This document shows positions 6,821 to 15,971 of a DNA stretch of 48,789 nucleotides, one piece after another. The stretch covers positions 1 to 48,789 of the forward strand of contig CAJTNT010000030.1 in the NCBI GenBank assembly GCA_910577785.1. The letters are read 5' to 3'. The position numbers and the translations under genes were made by a program. This stretch comes from an uncultured Lachnospiraceae bacterium (lineage in GTDB: Bacteria > Bacillota > Clostridia > Lachnospirales > Lachnospiraceae). Positions within the stretch are counted from its first letter, which is position 1; each line of letters starts with the position of its first letter. Below the pieces are notes generated by a model that searched no databases, had not been told where the DNA came from, and worked only from the letters and a program-made list of their open reading frames with translations.

Positions 6821-9550
6821 ATGAGACTTTCACTAGAAATGAAGCTGATGATTGCAAAATCCGGCAATTATAACAGATGGCTTCCGCTTTGGGTACATGC
6901 AACGGATACGGCGGAAGTGATACAGGAACTGATTCATCTTCGCTACTCTGCTCTTTCTGAGTTATGTGGAATGTCCTTTGATACGTTTAAAAGGACGGCA
7001 GTTTTGCTGGCATATCTTCATGATATTGGAAAAATTACACCACTTTTTCAATCACAGATCTTAAAGGCCTTGCCGACAAGGCGCTCTCTATTTGAACATT
7101 ATGGCATCTATAATATTCCAGAAAATTTTAAGGATAAAGATAAATCCCACCATACAAAATGCGGTGAGGCAATTTTGCTGAAGATGGGATTTCCCAAAGG
7201 ATTTTCCTCTGTTGTTGGTGCGCATCATGGCATGCCTGCAGAAAATTTGCGTAACCATTGCCAGAAATATCCGGGCCATTTTTATGGAAAACCGAAAGAA
7301 TATGAATTGTGGGAGCGTCTTTACAGGGAATGGGCAGATTTCTCGCTGGAACAGGCAGGATTTTGCGATGTTTCTGAGGTTCCAGCATTCGGCAGAAAGG
7401 CCGGGATCTTACTGTCGGCTCTATTGATTATGGCAGACTGGCTGGCAAGCAACCAGATGAATTTTCAATTATTGGATGAGGATATGCTGTTATCAGAGAA
7501 TGAGTACCCAAAGGATCGCTGTTATCATGCATTACAAAAAGTGAGGCTGCCAGAATCATGTGAATTTTACCAGGAACGGATTGGTGATGAGGATTTTAAA
7601 AAGCGTTTTGGCTTTCATATGAACGGCATTCAGAATGATGTGATAAGCGCCATAGAGAGCTGTACAGCCCCAGGGCTGTTGATTTTGGAAGCGCCCATGG
7701 GCATTGGGAAAACAGAGGCTGCCCTGGCGGCAGCGGAAATTCTTTCTGCAAAATGTGGAAAGACGGGGCTGTATTTCGGGCTTCCAACACAGGCGACGGC
7801 AAATGGTATTTTTGAACGGGTTGTCACATGGGCCGGGATGCAATCATATAATTCTGTCCACAGCATCAATTTGGTGCATGGAAGCGCAGAATTTCAGCCT
7901 GTTTTTGCTGAACTTAAAAATGAAAGCATGCTGCAGACGGATATGGATGGCGAAAGCGGGCTTGAGGTTAATTCGTTTTTCAGTGGAGGCAAGACATCAC
8001 TCCTGACAGATTTTGCAGTAGCTACCGTGGACAGGCTCCTGATGTCTGTGCTGAAAAGAAAACATGTCATGCTGCTCCATCTGGGACTTTCCCAAAAGGT
8101 TGTGATTGTAGATGAAGTCCACTCCTATGACGCATATATGGATCAATATCTTGACCGGGCTTTGGCATGGCTTCATGAATACCATGTTCCAGTCATCCTG
8201 CTTTCGGCGACCCTGCCTTCTGATAGGCGGGAGGAACTGGTAAGGGCCTATTTTAATGATAAAAATAAAATGCTCAAGTTTCCAGAGGCAGAATATCCGC
8301 GCCTTACCTATACCGATGGGGAGGAAGTATTTACAAAATCGTTGCCGAAGGACAGCGGGGGCAAAAGGGTACATATTATTCGTGGTAACGATGAGATGGC
8401 TGCAAGAAAAATTGCAGATGCGGTGCATTTGGGCGCATCTGTGGGCATTATCTGCAATACGGTCATAAGGGCGCAGTATTTTGCCGGGCTGGCGCGTAAC
8501 ATAGATGGTGCGAGGGTTATTTTGTATCATGCGCAGTATATCATTCCAGACAGGATGGAATGGGAAGAAAGACTAAAAAAGGCAATTGGAAAAGATTCAA
8601 CGGCAATCCAGCGAAAAGGCATAGTCGTTGTCGGAACACAGGTTCTGGAACAGTCACTGGATATTGACTTTGATATCCTGATTACAGAACTTTGCCCAAT
8701 GGATCTTTTGCTGCAGCGAATGGGCCGCCTATGGCGGCATACCTCTAGGGAGAGGCCTTTTGGATGTAATAAAGCGGAGTGTATGGTTTTGGGGACAGAG
8801 GAGCTTGCGGATTCTTCGAAACGGATTTATACAGAGTGGCTGCTGCTGCAGACAAGGAAATTGCTTCCTTCTCATGTTACGATTCCAGGGGATATTGATC
8901 CGCTTGTATGTGAAACATACCGGGAAGCAGGGGCTGATGGCAAAGAAGGATGCCGGGCTGCAGAATCTGATTGCAGGAAAGAATGTCAGACTGCAGGATT
9001 TGACGGTAAGGAAGAACAAATGGCATGGAAGCAGTATCAGGAATTGCTGAGAGACAAAAAACAAAGGGCAGAAGGCTTTTTGATGGCATTGCCCAAAGAG
9101 GGCGGGCAGGGGGACAATCTTCACCGCTGGATTTCGAATGCAGCTGGAGATAATGAAAACAGTGCATTGGCAACTGTGCGTGATGGGGTATATTCGATAG
9201 AGACGCTTGTTTTGGTGCAATATAAAGATGGGACGCTAGGGATGCTGCCATGGCAGGCGGACGGCAGGAGATTTTTCCCTGATATCTGCCCATCGGAGGA
9301 TGATTGCCAAAAGATTGCACAGCAGAAATTACGGCTTCCTGCAAGGTTCTGCCATGATATTGGCAGGACAGTGGGAGAATTGGAAAAGATGGATTGCTCC
9401 TTGACAGGTTTTCAGAAATCCCGCTGGCTGAAAGGGCAGCTGGTACTCTTATTAAACGAGGAACTCAGTGCGGAACTTTGTGGGATTAAGGTGGAATATT
9501 CACAAGAGAATGGACTCATTTACGAAAAGGAGAACAAATGTGAAGGATAA
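6821..9550 (+). CDS. cas3: CRISPR-associated nuclease/helicase Cas3 (type I-E)
   Basis: 909 residues: an HD nuclease followed by a superfamily 2 helicase, which degrades the non-target strand after Cascade binding. HD residues: WVHATDTAEV (His26), LAYLHDIGK (His67-Asp68), KSHHTKCGEAI and GAHHGMP. Helicase: Walker A APMGIGKTEAAL, DEVH box VIVDEVHSYD, LLSATLP, then EQSLDIDFD and LLQRMGRLWRH (motifs V-VI). A linker near residues 703-735 contains three 11-residue repeats. The ATG at 6821 follows AGAAAGGA. The gene overlaps cse1 by 11 bases. All catalytic motifs look intact. Confidence 0.97.
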   Translation: MRLSLEMKLMIAKSGNYNRWLPLWVHATDTAEVIQELIHLRYSALSELCGMSFDTFKRTAVLLAYLHDIGKITPLFQSQILKALPTRRSLFEHYGIYNIPENFKDKDKSHHTKCGEAILLKMGFPKGFSSVVGAHHGMPAENLRNHCQKYPGHFYGKPKEYELWERLYREWADFSLEQAGFCDVSEVPAFGRKAGILLSALLIMADWLASNQMNFQLLDEDMLLSENEYPKDRCYHALQKVRLPESCEFYQERIGDEDFKKRFGFHMNGIQNDVISAIESCTAPGLLILEAPMGIGKTEAALAAAEILSAKCGKTGLYFGLPTQATANGIFERVVTWAGMQSYNSVHSINLVHGSAEFQPVFAELKNESMLQTDMDGESGLEVNSFFSGGKTSLLTDFAVATVDRLLMSVLKRKHVMLLHLGLSQKVVIVDEVHSYDAYMDQYLDRALAWLHEYHVPVILLSATLPSDRREELVRAYFNDKNKMLKFPEAEYPRLTYTDGEEVFTKSLPKDSGGKRVHIIRGNDEMAARKIADAVHLGASVGIICNTVIRAQYFAGLARNIDGARVILYHAQYIIPDRMEWEERLKKAIGKDSTAIQRKGIVVVGTQVLEQSLDIDFDILITELCPMDLLLQRMGRLWRHTSRERPFGCNKAECMVLGTEELADSSKRIYTEWLLLQTRKLLPSHVTIPGDIDPLVCETYREAGADGKEGCRAAESDCRKECQTAGFDGKEEQMAWKQYQELLRDKKQRAEGFLMALPKEGGQGDNLHRWISNAAGDNENSALATVRDGVYSIETLVLVQYKDGTLGMLPWQADGRRFFPDICPSEDDCQKIAQQKLRLPARFCHDIGRTVGELEKMDCSLTGFQKSRWLKGQLVLLLNEELSAELCGIKVEYSQENGLIYEKENKCEG
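8927..9025 (+). repeat. Three in-frame 33-bp repeats within cas3
   Basis: Units at 8927-8959, 8960-8992 and 8993-9025 encode AGADGKEGCRA, AESDCRKECQT and AGFDGKEEQMA. They lie in the linker after the helicase core, where family alignments usually vary. Confidence 0.75.
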
Positions 9551-11168
9551 GGAATTTAATTTGCTTGACGAACCTTGGATTAGGGTGATTGACAAGAATT
9601 GCAGCATCCATGAAATATCTCTGATTGAGGTGTTTAGGCAGGCACATAGGTATAAGGATTTATGCGGTGAGCTGCCAACGCAGGACTTTGCCATGATGCG
9701 GCTGCTGCTGGCTGTTTTACATACCGTATTCTCGCGGTATGATGGAAAGGGGAAGGCTGCGCCGCTTGATGATGCAGAGCACGCGTTAGGGCGCTGGAAA
9801 GAACTGTGGCAGAGTGGGGGATTTCCGGCAGAAGCGATAACCGGGTATCTGGAAACCCAGAGGGAGAGGTTTTATTTATTTCATCCAGAACGTCCATTTT
9901 ATCAATGTGAACGCGCAAAGATAGGCACAGAGTATTATGCTGCAAAATTGAATGGAAATTTGTCCGAGAGCAGCAACAAGCCGCGGCTTTTTACAAACAT
10001 AAGCGGAAAAGCAAAAGAAGAAATGGACTTTTCAGAGGCGGCGCGTTGGCTGCTGTATGTGAATGCATACGACGACACTTCGGCAAAGCCCTCAGGAGAA
10101 TCGAAGAAACAGGGGATTAAGCTGCCGTCTGCTGGGGCTGGCTGGCTTGGAAAGCTGGGGATTGTTTTTGTCAGGGGAGACAATCTATTTGAGACGCTTA
10201 TGCTGAACCTGATTATGGTAAATGAAAAAGAAGAACTTTTTGGAAAGGAATGTCCTGTCTGGGAACGGGAAGAAGTTGCACAAGGGGAACGCACGAAGAT
10301 CCAATGGCCCAATAACCTGTCGGAACTGTATACGCTGCAGTCAAGGCGGATTTATTTGAAAAGAGAGGGGCAGCGTGTGACAGGATATTATTTGCTGGGG
10401 GGAGATTTTTTTGATAAGGAAAATGCCTTTATTGAACCTATGACTGTATGGAAAAATCCGGATCGTAAGAAAATGAATGATTATGTTCCCAGGAGGCATG
10501 ACTTTTCCAAACAATTTTGGAGGGAATGTCCGGCTGCATTTCTAAATGACAATGAAGGCAGGCAGCCAGGAATTATTTCATGGATGAAATATCTGGAAGA
10601 AGAAGGGATGGTGGAAAATCCTTGCATGGATGTTCGGATTGTGTCTGTACAGTATGGGGATAGCAATTATTTTGTTACCAATGTTTTTTCTGACTCGCTT
10701 CAGATGCATGTTTCCTTAATGGCGGATATGAATTATGAATGGCGTGAAATGGTTCTGAACAGCATAGAGTTCTGCGATAATGTTTCAAAAAAGGTATGGC
10801 TGCTTGCCAGGGATATCAATTTGGCATCTGGCGGCAGCAACAGCACAAAGGAGAGTAAGGGGACGGCGGCCTTTTTTGCAGAGAATGTGAAAGCGGATTA
10901 TTATAACCGTATGGACAGGCCTTTTCGGAAATGGCTGTATGAAATTAACCCAGAAATGGATAATGCGGAGGAAGAAAAAGTTAAATGGGAGCGTGAATGC
11001 GTCCATATAGCAAGGCAGCTGGGGAATGAGCTTATGCGCCAGGCGGACACGGCAGCGATTTTCGGAAGAACAAAAGCAGGCTCTGACGATAGAAAAAGCG
11101 AGACATATTCTGCTGCAGGCGCGATGAATTGGTTTTTAATCGGACTGAACACAATAGAAAAATCGTAA
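9540..11168 (+). CDS. casA: Cascade large subunit Cse1/CasA (Cas8e)
   Basis: 542 residues. It recognises the PAM and recruits Cas3 within type I-E Cascade. The start is typical: FNLLDEPWIRVID near residue 5, followed by helical regions with LYHPERPFYQ-type sequence (FYLFHPERPFYQC, ~118-130), PSAGAGWLGKLG and the C-terminal four-helix bundle. The GTG at 9540 is preferred: AAGGAG lies seven bases upstream and homologues begin just before the NLLDEPW motif; the open frame extends to 9468 only by overlapping cas3. It follows cas3 with an 11-base overlap. Confidence 0.95.
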   Translation: MKDKEFNLLDEPWIRVIDKNCSIHEISLIEVFRQAHRYKDLCGELPTQDFAMMRLLLAVLHTVFSRYDGKGKAAPLDDAEHALGRWKELWQSGGFPAEAITGYLETQRERFYLFHPERPFYQCERAKIGTEYYAAKLNGNLSESSNKPRLFTNISGKAKEEMDFSEAARWLLYVNAYDDTSAKPSGESKKQGIKLPSAGAGWLGKLGIVFVRGDNLFETLMLNLIMVNEKEELFGKECPVWEREEVAQGERTKIQWPNNLSELYTLQSRRIYLKREGQRVTGYYLLGGDFFDKENAFIEPMTVWKNPDRKKMNDYVPRRHDFSKQFWRECPAAFLNDNEGRQPGIISWMKYLEEEGMVENPCMDVRIVSVQYGDSNYFVTNVFSDSLQMHVSLMADMNYEWREMVLNSIEFCDNVSKKVWLLARDINLASGGSNSTKESKGTAAFFAENVKADYYNRMDRPFRKWLYEINPEMDNAEEEKVKWERECVHIARQLGNELMRQADTAAIFGRTKAGSDDRKSETYSAAGAMNWFLIGLNTIEKS

Positions 11169-11187
11169 CAGACAGGGGGTGGATAGA

Positions 11188-11793
11188 ATGGCAAAGGAGA
11201 TAGAAGTTGGAAAATATGTGAGATTGCAGATTGCCTATATAGCCAAAGATGACAGCACCCTTGGACAGAGCGGCGCCAAGGCACGCCTGGCACAGCTCCG
11301 CAGGGGCGTTGGAAAGGAGCCGGGAGAACTTCCCGAATTGTGGGGAATATTCCTGATGAATATGCCAGAAGGGCTGATGGGAAAGAATGGAAGGCCATCT
11401 TATGCCGAACGGGCAATTTACACAGCGCTGACGTTATTTGCATTCCATCAGCAGGGCCATGCGAATCTGATGAATGCGGAAGGGGAAGAAAACCGCCTTG
11501 GACGGGCAGTGCGAAAGCTTGTGAAGAATGGGGAGGAAGAAGAAAACATAAGGCTGAAATTCAGCATTGCAGCAAAATCAGATGATATGGCAGAACTTTC
11601 CTATCATTTGAAGACCATGGTAAAGCTGCTTGCTGACAGTGATATAAAGCTGGATTATGTGGATCTTGCAAAAGACCTGTACTGGTTTCAATTTGATGAG
11701 TATGCAGATCGAGTGCGATTGAAATGGGGGCAGGATTTTTACCGTAAAATAAAGCAGGAAGAGAATGGAGAGGAAGAGAATGATGGAAAATAA
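11188..11793 (+). CDS. casB: Cascade small subunit Cse2/CasB
   Basis: 201 residues, all-helical. Two copies per Cascade stabilise the R-loop. Family features include the LAQLRRGVGKEPGELPELWGI segment (residues ~32-52) and AIYTALTLFAFHQQG. The ATG at 11188 follows AGGGGGTGG. The 3' end overlaps the cas7 start by about 14 bases, as usual in type I-E operons. Confidence 0.93.
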   Translation: MAKEIEVGKYVRLQIAYIAKDDSTLGQSGAKARLAQLRRGVGKEPGELPELWGIFLMNMPEGLMGKNGRPSYAERAIYTALTLFAFHQQGHANLMNAEGEENRLGRAVRKLVKNGEEEENIRLKFSIAAKSDDMAELSYHLKTMVKLLADSDIKLDYVDLAKDLYWFQFDEYADRVRLKWGQDFYRKIKQEENGEEENDGK

Positions 11794-12826
11794 TTTATAT
11801 GTAGATATTCATGTGTTGCAGAATGTTCCGCCAAGCTGTATCAACCGTGATGACACGGGCAGCCCGAAAACGGCGAAATATGGGGGAGCAGTGAGGGCAA
11901 GGATTTCTTCGCAGGCATGGAAACATGAAATGCGTAAGATGCTGGGGGAAATATTAAGCAAGGAAGAGGTGGGGATCCGTACCAAAAAAGTCTCCCAGAT
12001 GATTGCGGATGCGATTAAAAGCATCCGTGGTGATATTGAGGAAGCGGGGGCGGATAAGCTTGCAGCAAAGGCCTTGGGAATTGCGGGGATTAAATTAGAT
12101 AAAGAGGGAGTATCCCCTGTATTGATGTTTTTCAGTGCGGCACAGGCAGAGGCTCTGGCACGCCTTGCCATCAGTGAGAGCAAAGATAAAAAGGAATACC
12201 AAAAAGCTTTGAAGGCATCGCCATCTGTTGACATGGCATTATTTGGCAGGATGGTGGCTGCAGATGCCTCTTTAAATTTTGATGCTGCGGCACAGGTTGC
12301 CCATGCAATTTCCACGCATGCCGTACATAATGAGTACGACTATTTTACAGCGGTAGATGACCTGAATCAGGAGGAAGAGTCAGGGGCAGGGCATTTGGGG
12401 ACAGTAGAGTTTAACTCATCCACACTATACAGATATGCGACGGTGAATGTTGCTGAGCTTTCTAAGAGTCTCGGAAATCGGACAGATAAGGCGGTAAAAT
12501 GTTTTGCAGAAACGTTTATTAAGGCAATGCCGACAGGGAAACAAAATACATTTGCCAATAGGACGCTTCCAGATTTTGTGTATATTGCCATGAGGACGGA
12601 TCAGCCAGTCAATCTTGTAGGCGCCTTTGAGAAGCCTGTCTCTGGGGTGAATGGCTATATGGAAGAATCTGAAAGCAGGTTCCGGGAGTATGCAGGCAAG
12701 GTTTATCAGAAATTTGCATGTGAGCCGGCGCAAATATGGGAATTAGGGGAAAAAGACATGATACAGATACTGGAAGAACTGAAAGCTTCTGTAAAGGAAA
12801 AGCTGTCTGAAGGCGGAGGTGAGTGA
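11780..12826 (+). CDS. casC: Cascade backbone subunit Cas7e (CasC/Cse4)
   Basis: 348 residues; six copies form the crRNA-binding backbone. Landmarks: IHVLQNVPPSCINRDDTGSP near the N-terminus, ARISSQAWKHEMRK, VDMALFGRMVA and the thumb region GAGHLGTVEFNSSTLYRYA. Start chosen at 11780 (ATGATG; 11783 is equally possible) behind AGAGGAAGAG; an in-frame ATG at 11765 is less likely. It lies within the overlap with casB. Confidence 0.95.
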   Translation: MMENNLYVDIHVLQNVPPSCINRDDTGSPKTAKYGGAVRARISSQAWKHEMRKMLGEILSKEEVGIRTKKVSQMIADAIKSIRGDIEEAGADKLAAKALGIAGIKLDKEGVSPVLMFFSAAQAEALARLAISESKDKKEYQKALKASPSVDMALFGRMVAADASLNFDAAAQVAHAISTHAVHNEYDYFTAVDDLNQEEESGAGHLGTVEFNSSTLYRYATVNVAELSKSLGNRTDKAVKCFAETFIKAMPTGKQNTFANRTLPDFVYIAMRTDQPVNLVGAFEKPVSGVNGYMEESESRFREYAGKVYQKFACEPAQIWELGEKDMIQILEELKASVKEKLSEGGGE

Positions 12827-12827
12827 T

Positions 12828-13475
12828 ATGGCAACCCTGCTTTTAAGGCTTGCAGCTCCTCTGCAGTCATGGGGGAGCAGTTCTAAATTTGAAATCAGGG
12901 CTACGGAAAAAATGCCTACCAAAAGCGGTGTCGTGGGGATGCTCGCGGCAGCGTTAGGGTGGAAAAGAGATGCAGATCTGTCAAGCCTGAGCAAACTTAA
13001 ATTTGGCGTGCGTGCTGACCGTGAGGGGGAAGAAATCACGGATTTTCATACCGTACATTCTGGAAAGACTTCTTATGTAACATATCGGCATTATCTTTCA
13101 GACGCTATATTTTTAGCGGGATTGGAAGGTGATGAGGAGTTTTTGCAGGAGCTGGGGACAGCATTGCGAAAGCCGCGCTTCCCGTTATTTTTGGGGCGCA
13201 GGTCGTGTCCGCCTACTTTGCCGATTGTGATTGGGATTCGTAATCTTCCGTTAGAAACCGCGCTTTGTGAAGAAGAGCCGCTAGACCAAAGGCATGAGGG
13301 CGTGCTGCGCATACAAGTTGAAACGGATTGTTCTGGCGCTGGAATCATACAAGATGTGCCAATATCGTTTGATCCGCACAGGCGGATGTATGGCTACCGT
13401 AAACTTAAGGAATCTTTTCAGGCATTCAGCCAAAAGGGAACAGAACATGACGCAATGTCGGAATTGGGGGGATGA
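12828..13475 (+). CDS. casD: Cascade subunit Cas5e (CasD)
   Basis: 215 residues; caps the 5' handle of the crRNA. The N-terminus LLLRLAAPLQSWGSSSKFEIR and GVVGMLAAALG, followed by FLGRRSCPPTLPI, are diagnostic for type I-E Cas5. The ATG at 12828 is preferred over GTG 12819 because GGCGGAGG lies eight bases upstream. It abuts cas7 and overlaps cas6 by ATGA. Confidence 0.95.
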   Translation: MATLLLRLAAPLQSWGSSSKFEIRATEKMPTKSGVVGMLAAALGWKRDADLSSLSKLKFGVRADREGEEITDFHTVHSGKTSYVTYRHYLSDAIFLAGLEGDEEFLQELGTALRKPRFPLFLGRRSCPPTLPIVIGIRNLPLETALCEEEPLDQRHEGVLRIQVETDCSGAGIIQDVPISFDPHRRMYGYRKLKESFQAFSQKGTEHDAMSELGG

Positions 13476-14104
13476 TAGTGTATTTATCAAGGATAACTCT
13501 AAATACCTCGCTGCGGCAGACAATGAAGGCGCTGGTATCGCCAAGCATATTTCATGGCGCCATAGAGGGCTCTTTTGAGGGAGCGCGGGCGCGCAGGTTA
13601 TGGAGAATTGACAATTTGAATGGCAGAAAATATATTCTGCTGTTAAGCGAGGCTGTGCCGGATTTGGAACGTTTTGCGGAGCAATTTGGCTACATCGGAG
13701 AATATGAAACCAAAAATTATACACAGCTTTTGGATCGTATTACAGATGGTGCGAGGTGGCAGTTTAGGCTGACGGCCAACCCGGTGGTTTCGAAAATGAA
13801 TGGGAAGATTATGGCACATATAACGCCGGAGTTCCAGAAAAAGTGGCTGATAAGCCGTGCAGAGAAATTGGGATTTTTATTAAAGGAAAATGAGTTTCAG
13901 ACGGTACAGTCAAAATGGTATGATTTTCGAAAGAGAAGTGGCGCGGGCAGTGTGCATATCCGCCTGCTTTCTGTTACGTTTGAAGGGAACCTTACGGTTA
14001 CGGATGCAATTCGGTTTAAGGAAACGCTTTGTCATGGAATTGGCAGGGAAAAGGCGTATGGGCAAGGCTTATTAACGATTGCGAGGTGCCATAATGTCAA
14101 ATAA
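13472..14104 (+). CDS. casE: CRISPR pre-crRNA endoribonuclease Cas6e (CasE/Cse3)
   Basis: 210 residues. Cuts within each repeat to leave the 5' handle. The double ferredoxin-like fold begins MIVYLSRITLN; His28 in SPSIFHGAIEGSF is in the position of the catalytic His. The glycine-rich C-terminal loop is IGREKAYGQGLLTIAR. The ATG overlaps the casD stop (ATGA), giving tight coupling. Confidence 0.95.
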   Translation: MIVYLSRITLNTSLRQTMKALVSPSIFHGAIEGSFEGARARRLWRIDNLNGRKYILLLSEAVPDLERFAEQFGYIGEYETKNYTQLLDRITDGARWQFRLTANPVVSKMNGKIMAHITPEFQKKWLISRAEKLGFLLKENEFQTVQSKWYDFRKRSGAGSVHIRLLSVTFEGNLTVTDAIRFKETLCHGIGREKAYGQGLLTIARCHNVK

Positions 14105-15086
14105 TGCCGGAATGGTCAAACCAGAACGAATGGAGCTGCCACAGATAAAAGATAGGATGTCCTTTATTTATCTGGAACATTGTACGATTAATCGGGAAGA
14201 CAGTGCGGTAAAGGTTTCGGACATGAGCGGAGATGTGTGTATCCCTGCTGCCACGATCACAACGCTGCTGTTGGGGCCAGGCTGTAAAATTACGCACCGT
14301 GCCATGGAACTTATTGGCGACAGCGGTATAGGGACGGTGTGGGTAGGGGAACATGGCGTAAGGTATTATGCGCATGGACGTGCGCTCAGTTCTCATACGG
14401 AACTTCTATTAAAACAGGCGGAACTTGTTACGAATACCCGAAAGCATTTGGGGGTTGCCCGAAGAATGTATCAGATGCGTTTCCCAGATGAGGATGTGAG
14501 TAAGCTCACCCTGCAGCAGCTTCGGGGCAGGGAGGGAAGCCGGGTTCGGAAAACATATAAGGAATATTCCAAAAAATGGGGGATTCCTTGGGACGGAAGG
14601 GAATATGATCCCAATAATTTTTCTTCGGGAACTCCTGTAAATCAGGCTCTTTCTGCAGGAAATGTATGCCTGTATGGGCTGGCGCATGCGGTTATTTGCG
14701 CATTGGGATGTTCTGCAGGGATGGGTTTTGTACATATCGGGCATGAGAGTTCTTTTGCGTATGACATTGCAGATCTCTATAAAGCAGAAACAACCATTCC
14801 AATAGCATTTGAAATGGCGGCTAATGTTCGTGATGAGTTTGGTGATAAAATCCCTTCGGATTTTTCAGGAATGGTAAGGAGACGGCTCCGGGATGAGATT
14901 GTAAAGCTGCATTTGTTAGAGAGGATGGTTCATGATATAAAAATTTTGCTTTCTGACAGTGAAAAAGAGAAGATGCAAGAGGAAGAAACCGTTTATCTAT
15001 GGGATAACATAAAAGACAAAGTAAAAAATGGCAGGCAGTACTATGAAGATGGGGGCAAAGAAGATGGTAGTGATAACGATGAGTAG
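14094..15086 (+). CDS. cas1: CRISPR integrase Cas1 (type I-E)
   Basis: 330 residues. It integrates new spacers together with Cas2. Metal ligands appear intact: Glu147 in LRGREGSRVRKTY, His214 in GFVHIGHESS and Asp227 in YDIADLYK. The N-terminal beta domain (FIYLEHCTINREDSAVKV) is typical for I-E. The ATG at 14094 follows GAGGTG and overlaps cas6 by 11 bases. The C-terminus is long and acidic. Its end overlaps the cas2 start. Confidence 0.97.
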   Translation: MSNNAGMVKPERMELPQIKDRMSFIYLEHCTINREDSAVKVSDMSGDVCIPAATITTLLLGPGCKITHRAMELIGDSGIGTVWVGEHGVRYYAHGRALSSHTELLLKQAELVTNTRKHLGVARRMYQMRFPDEDVSKLTLQQLRGREGSRVRKTYKEYSKKWGIPWDGREYDPNNFSSGTPVNQALSAGNVCLYGLAHAVICALGCSAGMGFVHIGHESSFAYDIADLYKAETTIPIAFEMAANVRDEFGDKIPSDFSGMVRRRLRDEIVKLHLLERMVHDIKILLSDSEKEKMQEEETVYLWDNIKDKVKNGRQYYEDGGKEDGSDNDE

Positions 15087-15927
15087 CTGCCCGCCTAAAT
15101 TACGTGGTGATTTGACAAAGTGGCTGATTGAAATTCATACAGGGGTTTATGTCGGGCAGATAAATGCCAAAGTCCGGGACTTGCTATGGGTTAGGATTTG
15201 TGATAATATAAGGGATGGACAGGCGACAATGGTTTATAGTTTTGCCAATGAGCAGCATCTTGAGTTCCGTACGCATAATACGGCCTGGAGGATACGTGAT
15301 TTTGACGGCATTAAACTGGCCATGCGTCCAAAAGCGCCAGCGCAAACCAGCGAAGCGCTTCCCAAGGGATTCAGCAGTGTATCGAAACGGCTGATGGCAG
15401 GCAGGCGGAGAAGAGAATCTGCTGATATGGAACATGGGTGGATCTTTTTGGGCATTGAGACAGATGGACTGGATTTTGAAAAAGGCAAGATTCTTGAAAT
15501 CGCAGCGATTGTTGCGAATAAAAAGCAGATTGAGTCGTCCTGGAGCGTGTTGGTAAGGCAGAATAAAGCGCTGCCATCGGAGATAGTGGAAGTTAGCCAC
15601 CTAACGAAGGAAGTGTTGGATGGAGGAATAGAGCTTGATATTGCGTTAAGGCAGTTGAGTGATATTGTAAAGGGGAGAACAGTGGTATGTTTTAATAAGA
15701 GTTATTGTATAGCTTTTTTAGAAAGGGAGTTTAGGAGAAATTCCATTGAAATTCCATTTGGAAAGGTAATAGATTCTTTAATACTGGCACGAAAAAGAGT
15801 TAGGGATATTAATGATTATACATTGGAATCTTTAGCGGAGTATTTTGGTATTTCTTGTGTGCAGCATAGGGCACAGCCAGACTGTGAAATATTGTACAAG
15901 GTGTTTTTGAAACTGAATGAAATTTGA
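15064..15927 (+). CDS. cas2: Cas2e fused to a DnaQ-like (DEDDh) exonuclease domain, probably inactive
   Basis: 287 residues. Residues 1-95 are Cas2e: VVITMSSCPPKLRGDLTKWL, then GVYVGQINAKVRDLLW and FDGIKLAMRP. After a ~30-residue linker comes a DEDDh 3'-5' exonuclease fold (~126-287). Cas2-DEDDh fusions are known, for example in Streptococcus thermophilus type I-E. Here the Exo I motif reads FLGIETDGL, with Gly130 where Asp is expected (Glu132 kept); Exo II reads FNKSYCIAFLEREF, with Cys215 in place of Asp; Exo III keeps His268 and Asp273. Two of four metal ligands are therefore gone. The ATG at 15064 follows GGGGGCAAAGAAG; a longer frame to 15028 lies inside cas1. Confidence 0.93.
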   Translation: MVVITMSSCPPKLRGDLTKWLIEIHTGVYVGQINAKVRDLLWVRICDNIRDGQATMVYSFANEQHLEFRTHNTAWRIRDFDGIKLAMRPKAPAQTSEALPKGFSSVSKRLMAGRRRRESADMEHGWIFLGIETDGLDFEKGKILEIAAIVANKKQIESSWSVLVRQNKALPSEIVEVSHLTKEVLDGGIELDIALRQLSDIVKGRTVVCFNKSYCIAFLEREFRRNSIEIPFGKVIDSLILARKRVRDINDYTLESLAEYFGISCVQHRAQPDCEILYKVFLKLNEI

Positions 15928-15971
15928 AATGCTCAGTTTGGAAAATGCCTATTTAAAGGGATCTTTTTAGT
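15928..15971 (+). promoter_or_regulatory. Very short CRISPR leader
   Basis: Only 44 AT-rich bases lie between the cas2 stop and the first repeat. TTGAAA (15924-15929) and TATTTA (15950-15955) are possible promoter boxes but the 20-base spacing is poor. Leader functions may extend into the 3' end of cas2, or the array may be co-transcribed with cas. Confidence 0.4.

Noticed and set aside
15439..15927. Explaining the missing Cas2-fusion aspartates by a frameshift
   Set aside because: Flanking motif residues and spacing are conserved in the same frame on both sides, so the changes are substitutions.
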